Counted from the first letter of the stretch, positions 1 through 10,959 are shown. The stretch: DNA of 64,000 nt from Acanthosepion lycidas (GCA_963932145.1 OZ010586.1:51518669-51582668), one strand, 5' to 3'. Program-made: numbers and translations. Notes: generated by a model from the sequence alone, not told the origin.

Positions 1-845
1 CTTATTCAACCTAGAATTAGGCAATTCTAAGAGAATTAGAAGTCCTACCAGTATTCACTATTGGCACGACAATCTTAACAACACAAGATAGGAAAATGAC
101 AGAGTGTTTATAGCAGATATAGAAAAGAAATTGCAGGGACTTCTACAGAAGGTAGTGAAGGGAAGTGAGAAGAAAGGATTAAACATCAATTGTAAGAAGA
201 TAGAATGCATAGTTGTCTTGTAAATGGAATAACTCAACATGTAAATTACAAATAGAAGATACCAAAACCAAGCAAGTACAAATATATAAATATCTAGTAA
301 GTGTTTTAACAGAGAACAGAAAATGTGACACTGAAATCTGAAGGGGCATTGAAGTATCGAAAGATGCCTTCCAAATACTAAACAAAGTATTAAGAAATGG
401 GAAAATTTTGTTAAAATCAAAAAGATTACTAAACTCTTATGTAATATTGCTGCCTTCTATATGGCAATGAATTCTGGATGCTCCTCTTCACAGATGAAGA
501 AGAGACTTGAGGCAATAGAAATGTGGTTCTACAGAAGGATGCTCAGACTGATCATGTGAGCAACAACCAAATTTTAGAAAAAAAATGGAAACAAAAAGGA
601 CACATATACTTAGAATCAGAAAGAATAATTTGAATCTTCTAGGGCACATAATGATGAAAGAGGGCTTGGAAAATTCAACACTCACATATGTTGAATGCAA
701 GAGGGACAGAGGAAAACAGAGAATAACCTACCTAATGAGCTTGTTTAAATGGTTTGCAGAACAGGGATTAGGAGACATAGCAAAAAGGCAAACACTGCTA
801 AGAGCTACAAAGGACAAAATGTTGTAGAGAGTCATGATTGCCCCT
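1..845 (+). mobile_element. RTE-type LINE remnant (RT palm to C-terminus)
   Basis: Translating the plus strand in shifting frames gives a decayed endonuclease-reverse transcriptase of RTE type. It starts near the catalytic YADD region (about 75-110, here damaged), runs through a KKGL.I.CKK.EC block near 170-210, an RRMLR block near 535-550 and the C-terminal part at 585-827, where METKRTHILRIRK, GHIM and LLRATKD are readable. The last piece has lost few residues; the rest carries many stops and indels. The window starts inside the element, so its 5' end is unseen. It ends at a GAA microsatellite. The same C-terminal protein recurs in more than ten places in this window. Not functional. Confidence 0.8.
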
Positions 846-896
846 GAAGAAGAAGAAGAAGAAGAAGAAGAAGAAGAAGAAGAAGAAGAAGAAGAA
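846..896. repeat. (GAA)n microsatellite at LINE 3' end
   Basis: About 17 uninterrupted GAA triplets directly follow the RTE remnant. The RTE 3' terminus elsewhere in the window ends in short AGAAGAAGAA runs (30265, 30540), so this array probably grew from the element's own 3' tail. Confidence 0.95.
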
Positions 897-1044
897 TGAT
901 TAGATAAGTTATTTCCATACAGGAAGCATTCAATAATCAATGACTTAACAGTTATCCTCCTTATCAGTTGAAATATATATAATCTCTAAGGAAAATAGAC
1001 TTCCCAAGTCTACTAAGTCTTTGTGTTCTTTCTAGTATTGATGG

Positions 1045-1390
1045 GAGTTTCCTTCCTAACCTTTTGCTTAAGGTAGCGTGGAAATTCAACATCTTGATTA
1101 TATCATTATTTTCCTCTCTTGTTACATGTGCTATCCATTTTCATTATTTTGTTGTTGGAAGTCTTCTATTGATGTAGTTTTTTGTTATTTGGTAAAGCAC
1201 TTTGTGATTTTGTAGTGCCAATCTGTATAGTGAAAGGTTTTCTTATTTAAGAGTTAAAGCATTTATTTGTTTAAAGCCATTTTAATCACTGGGCTGAGAA
1301 AAAATTGTATACATTATCCAACTCATTCAGAAATGTTTAAAGTATCTTTAGACATTTATGAATAAGTTGGATGCTATGCCTGACATCCAC
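1045..1390 (-). mobile_element. LINE 3' fragment, family C
   Basis: On the minus strand this matches the plus-strand segment at 24040-24445 over most of its length. Shared peptide blocks are an LYQIT-like block, then WIAHVTREENN and SKRLGRK near the end. This looks like the C-terminal tail of a non-LTR retrotransposon reverse transcriptase, where QLKWI.HVTR.EN motifs are usual. It is full of stops and frameshifts, with no recognisable 5' part. Confidence 0.6.
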
Positions 1391-2690
1391 ATGAGAGTCT
1401 ATACCTTAGAAGGCTATTTAAGAACATGAATCTCATTCTTAGGTTACTATTTTGGTTTTGTTGCATATTGCAGTGTTGAATAAAACTGCCTCCAGCACAA
1501 CCTATCCTCTGTTCAATTTCCTCATCTCCTATACTAAATTTGTTGTAACTAATCCAGACACTGTGTATTTGAAGTGTTTAGAATTTATTAATTCCACATT
1601 CTGAATTTTTATGATGGATTCAGGATATGCGCTAAGAGTCAGAGATTTGTTTAAGATCACTCAGTTTTGATATGAAAAAAAAATTAATAATTATTCTTTT
1701 GCCTTGAAATGTTGGTACTTAAGGAGGTCATCAAGTGTTAAGTGGAAAATAAACTTGTTTTTGATTTGATAAACTAAACCAGTTCATTCACAAGTTAATG
1801 GATGTCATAATTCGAAATGTCAACCTCTGTTATGCTTTTTAGATTTAACATTACAGCTGAGCTTTACCAAAAGAGGAAAACAAAATCTTTTAGAGAGGCA
1901 ACAAATATTCTAATTCTTCTTCAATTGAAGAATGCTTAATCTTCAAAAATTTTACTTATTGTTTATTTTTTGTAAGCAATCTTTCAACATTCCAAAATTG
2001 TCCAAATAAGAACAATTGAACTCTTTCTTTGTGTTGCTGAAAGAATTGGCAGACCATCACATTATTGACTAATTGTATAAGTTAAGCTTGTATGAATTTC
2101 TGTATAGTGTGGTTTTCTTTGATTAATGTTATAGGAGCTACTATATCAGTGATAATTAAAGAGCTTTCTTTGAATGTGTCATCTGGAGTATCATAATTTA
2201 CACTAACAAAAAGGAATGTGAGATAATGTATGAAAAAGGTTAAAGTGGAATGGGAGATTTTTTTACACTTTTGTCTTGTGCAATATTAAAAAAATGATTT
2301 GAGAGCTTGTCTTGGGAATCTACTGCATATGTAGGCATTAGTATTTCATCATAGTTGTAATATGATCACATGAGGAAAATATATGTATGTGTGTGCTTTG
2401 TTATATAGTAAAAGTAGAGGTTTTCATTGCATAGTGCCTGTTTTCAGTTGTCAGTGGGTAAGTGTTTTGACAAATACTAGACCAAAATGTATAAAAGAAA
2501 ACACACAAAAAAAAAATGAACATGGTAGCTCAGATGAGCCTTCTGTTCCAGAGTTGAATTGATGGTGGTTTATATAGTGTTAGAGTGGCTCAAAATCAAA
2601 CTGTTGTTGGAAAATGTATGGATCTTTTTTGATTGGTTGGAAAATATTTTTATGATTTCTTAATTTTTCTTTTTTGTTCTAAAAATATTT
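1391..2690. other. No recognisable feature
   Basis: AT-rich sequence with short homopolymer runs. I see no long reading frame, RNA gene or terminal repeats here. The preceding stretch 897-1044 is likewise featureless. Confidence 0.5.
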
Positions 2691-2905
2691 TATCACCCAC
2701 AAGGCAGTGGAAACACTTTTGAAATCCGTCTTGGCTGGACAGTGAGAATTAGGCAGCACCAGATATCTGGTTTAATGTGACTCTTATAAAGATAGTGCAA
2801 GGCAGCAGAAATTAGGTATTTTCTGGAGAGATAAAATGAATGGACCATTTTGCCAGCATCTTTTGTGACTGAACATTCCATTTGAGATTTGGAATGAGCC
2901 ATTCG
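2690..2905 (-). mobile_element. LINE fragment, family B (RT C-terminal segment)
   Basis: Minus-strand translation gives a 69-residue open stretch with DAGKMVHSFYLSRKYL and LYKSHIKP, matching the DAGKMISSLYCTSKYL and LYKSTI blocks at 35331-35470. This is the post-RT region of a jockey/CR1-like LINE. Both ends are missing, so it is an internal scrap. Confidence 0.65.
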
Positions 2906-3434
2906 GTGTTCAAGACAACGATTCTCTTAGAGATACCATCAAAGAGGCTCCTTGCATCAGGATTGATGCAAGCAATAATATTTTAATAATTTATGCAAAT
3001 AAAATCTGAGAGTGAACCGTTTAGAAAACAAATTATTTATGAACTATCAAATACAAGAAAGCAACAGAATACTGAAATTTAGAAGAACTATGACATCCAA
3101 ATTCAATGTTATTATTATTTCCTTATTGATAGGAAAAAGACAGTTTCCCTGTTAAAGCTGTAAGTTCAAATCACATTGAGGTCACCAGTTGTAAAAGAAA
3201 GGGGTTAGCAATTATAACATTATTTGTGTAAAAATTTTAACAAACTCAAAATAAATGAATTCAATACATACATATTTCATGTATTTATATACAGAACTAG
3301 TTACAACATAGTTCAAAAAAGGAAGAGTAAAAATTCGGTTTACCAATGGGATCCCAAATAATGGTGTTCTTGTTTGTATGTTTCTAGAATTTTTAGAGTC
3401 TGGCCCATTTAAACATACCATGCCTAAAACGTCT

Positions 3435-4200
3435 ACTTACCTCAGATGATGTCCTTTTTATATATCCTCACAATAAAAATCTACTAGATATTATGAAGAG
3501 ACTTAATGTCATAGAACCAACTATCAAATCAATGCATGAACATGAAATAGACAAATCTCTACATTTCCTCAACATCTTATTAATGTGAAAAAGAATAACA
3601 AATTAGATTTTAAAGTTTACTGCAAACCCACAGACAAAAATGATTCAATCAATTTCAATTCCTACCAGAGCTAAAAAATAAAATCAGGACTAATCATAGG
3701 TTATTACCTCAGAGTCCTTAAAATATGTAGCCCAGGATACGAAGATGAAGGAAAGAAATACATTGAAAAAAAATGTTGGCTTTTTCACTGTCTACCTCCT
3801 TTCATCGTTAATCTTAGAAAATGAATATTCAAAGTAAACAAATCCAAAAATGTAGGCACTAGAACCAACAAAAACACAAAATTCATAATCCTACCCTTCA
3901 ATACTCTGTCAACAAAATTTGAATACAAATTAGTTAACTCCAACACTAAGGTTTTACCACCAGAGATATAGTTAGGAAAAAAATAGATCTAACATATTCA
4001 GATTCCAAATTTTATGATATAAGAAGCCACCAATGCAGGATATGCTACATTGACAAAACATCTAGAATTGTAAAACCCCACATCTCTGAATATAAGAGAG
4101 ACCTATATTGGGATAATCCTTAAACTTGCTCATAATACACAGAAAAAACAGCCTATAACTTCAATTTTTATAAATGTCACCCCACTTAGAAAAGAACATA
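3435..4200 (+). mobile_element. Penelope-like element remnant (RT C-terminus plus GIY-YIG-like end)
   Basis: Plus-strand translation reads SDDVLFIYPHNKNLLDIM, then HEHEIDKSLHFLNIL around 3445-3580. This is the order seen in Penelope-like reverse transcriptases: the catalytic (Y)xDD motif, then a short spacer, then an F-L-D/N-x-L block. The first residue of YxDD is lost. Further on, N.YQSRA-like, an Y.RVLKICSPGYEDE-like block (3700-3750), and CRICYIDKTSR with EYKRDLYWDNP near 4035-4115 resemble the GIY-YIG endonuclease domain that follows RT in this group. There are many frameshifts and stops. I am fairly sure of the family and sure that it is dead. Confidence 0.65.
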
Positions 4201-4400
4201 ATTGATTATACAGGAAATACTGAAGGGAGTTCTGATAAGTATTTCGCATCTATATACACATGTCAAACACACTTTATTATATCAACATTTATAAAATCCA
4301 TACTTAAAAGATCTACAACCACAACCAGTGTAACTTAAATTCTTTGACCTTCTCACAAAACATCCCCCAGTCAACATACAGACAACCATCAAGCCTACTA

Positions 4401-4472
4401 AACACACACACACACACACACACACATACACACACACATGCATGCACACACTCAAACACATACACATACACA
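4401..4472. repeat. (CA)n microsatellite, interrupted
   Basis: A run of CA dinucleotides with a few TA and TG interruptions. Apparent cysteine/valine-rich frames on the minus strand here are artefacts of the repeat. Confidence 0.95.
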
Positions 4473-4624
4473 TTATCTACCAAATTCTGCATAGACAAAC
4501 TAGAATTATGATACACATACACACATGAATTATGCATATAAATGCTGCTTGACAGGACAGATACACATGAGTTCTGCATAATGAATGGAAAACAAACAAC
4601 ACAAAAACAAAAATAGAATTTTCT

Positions 4625-4800
4625 TTTCTCCTCTGTATGGAAACAAAAAGGCAACTACTACTTAACATCAGGAAGAGACAGTTGAGGTTTCTGGGGTATA
4701 TAATGAGGAAGGAGGACTTGGAAAATTAGATATTCACAGGATTGATAGAAGGTAACAGGGGAAGACAATGCATAACATTCCTTAATAATCTTTCTATATT
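4625..4800 (+). mobile_element. RTE-type LINE 3' fragment
   Basis: Nucleotide similarity to 585-720: a METKR-like start, a lysine/arginine-rich block, then an R.RQ.RFLG.IMRKE-like block and a GRQC-like block. It stops about 40 bases before the left inverted repeat of the Tc1 element at 4840. Confidence 0.7.
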
Positions 4801-4839
4801 TCTAGGATGAGGTATTGTTACTAAGACATTAAGTTTATA

Positions 4840-6206
4840 GAGTGCAACTCAAAAGTGTTTGCACCTATAACATTTCTAGAATATACAAATTTAAACAATT
4901 GTAATGGCTTGTGTAAATATTAGAATAAATATATTTAATTTAAAATGACATGTTCAATGTGACATAAAGGTTTAATTAATTTAATTTAATTTAACATTAA
5001 TCTTTATATTATTATTTATTTAAGGATTTCTACATATTTCAGGTGAGAAATAAATTTTGCAGAAATGCTTACTGCTGATGAAAAAGTCAAAATATCAAAA
5101 TTACTCTCAAATGATAAAACCAAACTGGAAATTTATAAAATAATTAAACAAGATCATCGTCCAGTGAAGCAATATGTCAGTGATTGTAAAGTTGCGTGCA
5201 AGAAGCACAAGTGTGGTTTCCCATGTGCAGTTAACAAGAAAGATTTAAGAAAAATTAAAAGAGTACTCAAACAGAACTCTCACAGCTCCAGCAAAGAGAT
5301 TTTTAAGCAAGCTGGCATTGAAGAAGTATTGAAAGCAACAATAAATCGTATCCTCCATACGCAAAACAATGTTCTCCAATTTCATGCCCTCTGTTGAGCG
5401 AAATGAACCACCTGAAGAGGTTAGAATGGGCAAACAATTACTTAAAAATTGATTTCCAAAGAGTAATTTGGACAGATGAAGCCAAAGCTACATTAGACAG
5501 CCCCTGATGGTTGGAAAACAGGTTGGCTCATACATGGTGGAACTCCTCGCTTGCATTTTAAACGCCAACAAGGTAGTGGTGAAGTTCTGGGCTGGAATTT
5601 GTTGCTCAACATTAATTGGACCAGAAGGACTCAAACTGAATTAAGTTAGTTATTGTCATTTTTTAAAGGAAAATTTCATATCCTGGTGTAATTCACAAAA
5701 TGATGAGTTCCATAGTAATCTTGTTTATCAGCAAGATAATGGCTCCAGTCATGTGATGTGCTTCATCAAAGAGTGGTTGGCTGATCAAAGTTTTACATGG
5801 GACAAGATTATGGTATGGCCACCGCAGAGTCCCGATTTAAACCCTATCAAGAACTTTTGGGCCATGGTAAAGCATCGAGTTTATGAAAATGGATGACAAT
5901 TTTCTAACAAGGATCACCTGTGGAAGTGAATTTTGGATGTTTGTTCTAAAATTATAGCCAGCGAAGTTAGGAAACACACTTCATCAGTCAATAAATGACT
6001 TATGGAACTACTTAAGAATGATGGTCGAAAAATTAAATATTAATATGCTCCTTGTGTTTTCATACATTGATATCTAAACAAAGCCATACAAACTTTCATT
6101 GGTATATAATGCATAATACACCTTTTCATTATTTTGTACAATTGATTTAAACAGGACCAATTTTTTTGCATTGAAATAAAAGTTTTCAAAAACTTTTGAG
6201 TCGGTA
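4840..6206 (+). mobile_element. Tc1/mariner transposon copy 1, decayed
   Basis: A left terminal repeat at about 4840-4863 (core ACTCAAAAGTGTTTGC) is mirrored by a right one at about 6181-6206 (reverse complement core ACTCAAAAGTTTTTGA). Between them is a Tc1-type transposase reading frame. A third matching end lies at 8872-8898, beyond the LINE that follows, and its outermost bases fit the left end better. The LINE may therefore sit inside the element, and the 6181 copy may be an internal direct repeat. TA is present at the outer borders (4836-4839 and 8899-8900). Confidence 0.75.
5065..5990 (+). pseudogene. Tc1-like transposase pseudogene
   Basis: The first 110 codons (5065-5397) are open and give an N-terminal helix-turn-helix part starting MLTADEKVKISKLLSNDKTK. 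The catalytic core follows in other frames: WTDEAK at 5469-5486 (first D), QQDNGSSH at 5729-5752 (second D) and WPPQSPDLNPIKNFW around 5815-5860. The third catalytic residue, normally E in PIEN, is K here (codon 5849-5851). Reading moves through three frames, so at least two frameshifts are present, plus stops. It encoded a cut-and-paste DDE transposase and cannot do so now. Confidence 0.85.
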
Positions 6207-6269
6207 TTGTTACCTTAATTAATAAAAAATCATGAATAAAGCTAATTTACATAATTTATTCTAAGATGT

Positions 6270-8826
6270 AATGTTTGGGTATTGGGCAAGCAGTAAGGGA
6301 AGTAAAATATTCAACTTTTGTCCATAAAAATGCGGTAAGCTATCTCTTCTTCCTTTATCGCTCTCCATCCTCTCAAGACTATGGGGTACTTGATAGCATT
6401 TCTGACAGCATAGATAAGGCTCTCTCCTTCCACATGTATGCTCACATACTTGTGTTTGGTGACTTTAACGCCCATCATACCATGTGGCTTAAGAATGCTA
6501 CTACTGACCATGCAGGCATTCAAACGCTCAAGTTTTCAGTCTCTCAATCCTTCACACAAATAGTTAACTTCCCCACTTGTTTTGCCTTCAACCAGGGAGC
6601 TAAAGCCTCTCTTCTTGATCTGTGTTTTACCTCCATCCCCGAGTCCTGCAGTGCTACACAACTCTGCCCTCTTGGTAACTCTGATAATGCGGTAGTATCT
6701 GTTAACATCTCCTTCAACTCCACCCCCTGCAAAGAACCTCCTACCACTAGAACTTTGTTCTACTATCAACGAGCTGACTGGGATGTGTTCCATGATTTCC
6801 CCTGGGATGGTGTCTTTACGCTCCCCGTCCAAGAATGTGCTTCTGAGGTCTCATCCTGGGTTAAAGCTGGAATCGATTCTTTCATCCCATCAAGGAAATA
6901 TAGGGTCAAGTTGCGCTCCTTCCCCTGGTTCTCCACTGCTTGCTCAGTTGCCATCACCCATAGGAACCACTTCTTTCACCTATTCTGTAGTGACATGTCT
7001 AACTGCAATAGACGTCTCTTTGCCTTCGTCCATAATGAGTATAAGCGTGTCTTCAACGATGCTAAGTCACTATTTGCTGCTCGGATGAAGGAGCGTATTG
7101 CATCTTGCAAATTTGGCTCCAAAGATTATTGGCGCCTTTGCAAGAGCGTATTGAACAATTGCATACCCTCTATACCTCCTTTGTTCAACCAGTTCGAAGT
7201 CCTGACCTCCTCTGCCAACAAGTCTGAATGCTTTCCTCAGAAACTTTCATTCAACTCGACGCTCAACTCTTCTGGTGTACCCATACCTGACTTCCCTCTT
7301 AGAACTGAGGCCCTATTCTCCAATTTAGACCCCAACAAGGCTAGCAGTGGGGATGGGATACCAGCCATTGTATTGAAGAAATGCGCACCTAAACTGACGC
7401 CCGCCCTTTCTAAACTATACAACTACTGCCTCAAGAAATCTTGTTTTCCTGACTGCTGGAAGTCCTCTTCGATCGTTCTTGTCTTCAAGAACTCTGGTGA
7501 CCCCTCTGACCCTTCTAACTAACGTCCTATCAGTCTCCTACCCCTCTTCGGCAAAGTCTTCGAAGCCCTAATCAATACCAAGGTGTTTAACCACCTCACA
7601 TCCCATGATCTGCTCTCAGACAAGCAATATGGCTTCTGCTTTGCCCGATCTACAGCTGATGTGCTTACGGACATCACTGAAAGGGTCTACCAAGCTCTTC
7701 AAAATAACAGGGAAGCTCGTGCCATGGCACTAGACATCTCCAAAGCATTTGATAGGGTTTGGCATGCCGGCCTTCTTCGCAAGCTCCAGGGTTATGGCAT
7801 TACGGGTCGATTGTTTGACCTAATACAATCATTCCTGTCAAACCGAGAATTGAAGGTCGTTCTCAATGGATTCTCCTCCAGTTCCTATCCCACGAACGCA
7901 GGTGTTCCTCAAGGCACTGACAAAACTAACCTGGCCGTGCATCTCGAAAAGGACCTCCAATCAATTGTGAACTGGGGCAGGAATTAGCTGGTCAACTTTA
8001 AGGCTTCAAAAACAAAACTACTCTCAATTAATCACCACAGAGATCCTTCCCTGCCCTCCATTAGAATGTCTGGCACTTAACTCCTCGAGAGCAACTCTCT
8101 GCGGCTGCTCGGTCTCATGTTGATGGCTGCCTTGAGATGGAACAATTACATTGAGTCAATTGCTTCATCCATCGCAAGGAAAGTTGGCTCCCTGTGCCCT
8201 GCCAGGAAATTTTTCTTCCCGGAATCGATCCTCCAGATCTTCAAATCAACAATTCACCCTTGCATGGAGTATTGCTGCCATATATGGTCTGGAGCCCCCT
8301 CTGTTTGCCTCAGGGTTCTTGATAGGCTCCAGAGGTGGATATGCAATATAATTGGCCCTACTCTGGCATCTTGTCTACAGTCACTTTCTCACAGACGCGC
8401 CGTCGCCTCTCTCTGTCTGTTTTACAAATACTTTCATAGCAATTGCTCCAAGGAGCCGCATTCGCTGGTTCCCAGACTTCATGAGTTTAAGCACCCTACG
8501 AGGCTGGCATCCCGCTCTCACCCCTTCATTGTCGAAACTCCTAAATGTAGCCATCTCTTCTACTCCAATAGCTTCATGTCTCACACCTCTCACCTGTGGA
8601 ACTCCCTTCCCTATTACTGTTTCCCTGAGAGCTATAATCTCCAGCTATTCAAATGTAATGTCAATCGACATCTCCAGTTGCTTTGATCTATCCCCTACCC
8701 TTCTCCTCATCCTTTCTTTTATCACTCCTATCTGATCTTGCTCCAAATTTTCTGTAACCCCCCCTTGCGTCCTAGTGGCTTCCCGCCTTGCTTGGGGTGA
8801 AACACTTAAAAAAAAAAAAAAAAAAA
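6270..8826 (+). mobile_element. Jockey/CR1-like LINE, copy A1 (5'-truncated, poly(A) tail)
   Basis: The largest element in the window. It holds one reading frame with an apurinic-type endonuclease end, reverse transcriptase and C-terminal domain, then a roughly 120-base 3' UTR ending GCTTGGGGTGAAACACTT and a poly(A) run at 8808-8826. The 5' end lacks the start of the endonuclease, as expected after incomplete reverse transcription. GC content is clearly higher than in the surroundings, so it is a younger insertion than most neighbours. At least six more 3' fragments of this family occur in the window (10.4, 23.1, 44.5, 53.1, 53.8 and 59.8 kb). Confidence 0.9.
6275..8686 (+). pseudogene. LINE endonuclease-reverse transcriptase ORF, broken
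   Basis: 804 codons in one frame. The C-terminal half of the endonuclease comes first: GDFN at residues 62-65, LLDLCF near 113-118, and LGNSDN where the family has a catalytic SDH (residues 136-138, H replaced by N). Reverse transcriptase follows: QYGF, motif A DISKAFDRVWH and motif B GVPQG. Three point stops interrupt it: 7520-7522 (TAC to TAA by comparison with SNYRPIS in copy A2), 7985-7987 (AGG to TAG) and 8078-8080 (CAA to TAA). At 7915/7916 an in-frame deletion of 126 bases, measured against copy A2, removes motif C, the YxDD active site. The C-terminal domain (YCCHIWSGAP, FYKYFH, LWNSLP, FKCNVNRHL) is intact. Confidence 0.9.
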
Positions 8827-8871
8827 AGAAATAAAAAGCATATTTTATTAGAGAAAATGCAAAATATCAGT

Positions 8872-8898
8872 ATTTGCAAACTCTTTTGAGTCACTCTG
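8872..8898 (-). repeat. Tc1 terminal-repeat match downstream of LINE A1
   Basis: The reverse complement begins CAGAGTGACTCAAAAGAGTT and matches the left end of the Tc1 element at 4840 (GAGTGCAACTCAAAAGTGTT). A TA follows at 8899-8900. It is either the true outer end of that transposon, pushed away by the LINE insertion, or the end of a second, lost copy. Confidence 0.6.
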
Positions 8899-8934
8899 TA
8901 AATCACAAAAGTTCATAAACTTATAAAATCTCAA

Positions 8935-9210
8935 GGACTAAATGGCCCAGTAGATAAAAGTGTTGGTTGGATCCAGTGACATGACCCAGAGAGTTGTGAG
9001 TTCAATACCTGGCTTCTGCAGGTGAAAAAAACTTGGAGAGATAACTGAGACATCCAGAAGAAGCATGGCACGTGGAACTAGAACAATCTACCCCAGTGGA
9101 TGAAATAAAGGGTTCAGCTCAAAATTCCAATCACCTGAAGAAGGCCAGAGTATACAATGGCTGAAACATTGGGAATATGGCAATAAAGATGAGGACAACA
9201 GTCTGAATAA
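8935..9210 (+). mobile_element. tRNA-derived SINE-like element
   Basis: A box-A-like stretch (TGGCCCAGTAGATAAAAGTG, 8942-8961) is followed about 45 bases later by a box-B-like GAGTTCAATACC (8998-9009). This is the spacing of an internal RNA polymerase III promoter. The region after it includes CACCTGAAGAAGGCC near 9130 and fades into AT-rich sequence near 9210. No poly(A) tail is clear. I do not recognise the parent tRNA. Confidence 0.5.
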
Positions 9211-9449
9211 TGTAAATAATGTAAATATTTCTTAATGAGTTTGAACTTAGCCTATGTCCTACGGGGATACAGCACATAAAGAAAAATGGCATTAAATTTT
9301 TTTATCTTTTTTTCAAGGATTTTTTGAAGGATTGATTATTATTGCTTAACTTTTTTTAGTATAGATTATTCTTACTGTTTTTATCATCTTGACAACAGCA
9401 CACATGGTATTCTGAATTCAGTTTTAATACTAAAATATACCAATACAAG

Positions 9450-9595
9450 GCTCAAGAGTTACTGAAGATAGAGGGTTACTATTAAATAGTAATGATGACT
9501 GAAGTGTTATGAATGAAAGAGGAATACATAGCTCAAGAGCCACTCAGGGTAGATGGTTAAAAATGCCAATGATGAATGAGCTGTCTGTTATGAAA
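9450..9595 (+). repeat. Imperfect tandem duplication, about 80-bp unit
   Basis: The block starting GGCTCAAGAGTTACTGAAGA (9451) returns as AGCTCAAGAGCCACTCAGGG (9530), and both end near TGTTATGA. No coding capacity. Confidence 0.55.
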
Positions 9596-10384
9596 TGAAA
9601 AAGCAGTTGGTGGGAAGTGAAGATAAGTAAGATAGATAATGAATAACTCCTCATTTGAAGTAGTTAATTTTGTAGTGTTCAGGAAAGCACCCACAAAGGG
9701 ACAGTTCTTGGGAAAATGCCATTGAATAAACCTTCCTTCTTACATTTGGAATGCAGAGGAAATTAAAGTGATTCAACTCTCTGGATGTGGTATGGTGTGA
9801 CATGGCATGTCCTAGTTGTAAAGATCTAAACTGGTGAAACTAAAGAATGGTGTTCATCAGAACATTTATCAATAGAGTAGCAATAGGTTTGCAATGTTGT
9901 GTCTATGGGAAATAGGCTGCAGAGAGAATAAGTCGTCCTCCACATGATCAGATAAATAACTTTGATCTCTATCCAGGCTAGAAAGTGAGGCTTGAACAGC
10001 CCCAGCCCAGATATGACAGAAATACTCTATTGTTTTGTTTAATTTGACTCATCTAAAGATAAAGCATAGAAGAAGACAGGTACTTCCCCAAGTGATAGAA
10101 TGTGTCAACTGTTTTTCTAGTGTCTTTAACAATGAATTGTATGTTTCTATTTGGCCTTTGTTTAAACCTTAAAAAATCTATTGAAAAGTTCAAAGAGAAG
10201 GATTTTGTGAAATGCTTGAAAAGTTTTTATGCAAAAGTTTTACAAACATTTTTGTCCTTAATAATAAATCTTTGTGTGCTTGAGCGATCTATATACATAT
10301 TATAGAAAATGCTACATGCAAGCTTGAGTTATATTCGAATAGTTTCTTTTCTTGCACTTCTCAGCTGTTGAAGCTCTTCTAGTT
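9596..10384. other. No recognisable feature
   Basis: AT-rich sequence without similarity to the families named here. A 67-codon open stretch at 10102-10305 starts in poor context, is leucine/lysine-rich, and looks like chance. Confidence 0.4.
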
Positions 10385-10956
10385 TTTTGACATCTATAAT
10401 CTTCAAAAATTAAAATGCAATGTTAATCAACATCTTCTGTCTTCCTGAAACCTCTTCTTTTATTATCCTTTCTCCTCACTTAAGTCATTCTCTTCCACTC
10501 CCAGTAACCTCTTGCATCTTAGTGGCGTTATTACCATTTTCTGTCCTCCTGAAACCTGTTCTTTTATTGTCCTTTCTTGTCACTAATGTCTTCTCATTCT
10601 CTTCCACTCCCAGTAACCTCTTGCATCTTAGTGGCATTATTACCATTTTCTGTCTTCCTGAAACCTGTTCTTTTATTGTCCTTTCATGTCACTAATGTCT
10701 TCTCATTCTCTTCCACAATACTGGGCTACTGCAGTGGTGAAAAAAACTTCCTATCTTTTGAAGCCTTTAATAATGCCTTTTTATCCCTGTTCTGTTCTTC
10801 ATTTGCCCAAGCTTGTTAGGTAGGTTTTACTCAATGTTACATAAAAATCTTTTATTGTCATTTCTATTCACTAAAATTTTCTCATTCTCTTTCTCTCTCA
10901 GTAACCTCTTGCATGTTAGTGGCATTAACATCTTGCTTTGAGTGAAATGATTAAAA
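10385..10956 (+). mobile_element. LINE A 3' end with triplicated 3' UTR
   Basis: It begins with the last codons of the LINE (ATCTTCAAAAATTAAAATGC, then AATCAACATCTTCTGTCTTCC). The 3' UTR block TTCTGTCTTCCTGAAACC... then starts three times, at 10435, 10539 and 10648, with periods of 104 and 109 bases. An RTE scrap on the other strand interrupts it at 10740-10840. The family 3' end (AGTGGCATTAACATCTTGCT, then a GTGAAATGATTAAAAAA-type end) closes it near 10956. Confidence 0.75.
10740..10840 (-). mobile_element. RTE LINE scrap inside LINE A 3' UTR
   Basis: Matches 13110-13210 (CTTCCTATCTTTTGAAGC, TTTTTATCCCTGTTCTG, TTTGCCCAAGCTTGTTAGGT), the region encoding the C-terminal ATKD and AEQG blocks of the RTE on the minus strand. 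Confidence 0.65.
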
Positions 10957-10959
10957 AAA

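Noticed and set aside
4811..6218. GGTATTGTTAC outside both ends of the Tc1 copy as a long target duplication
   Set aside because: Tc1 elements duplicate only TA; the match is 11 bases and does not sit at equivalent distances from the ends.
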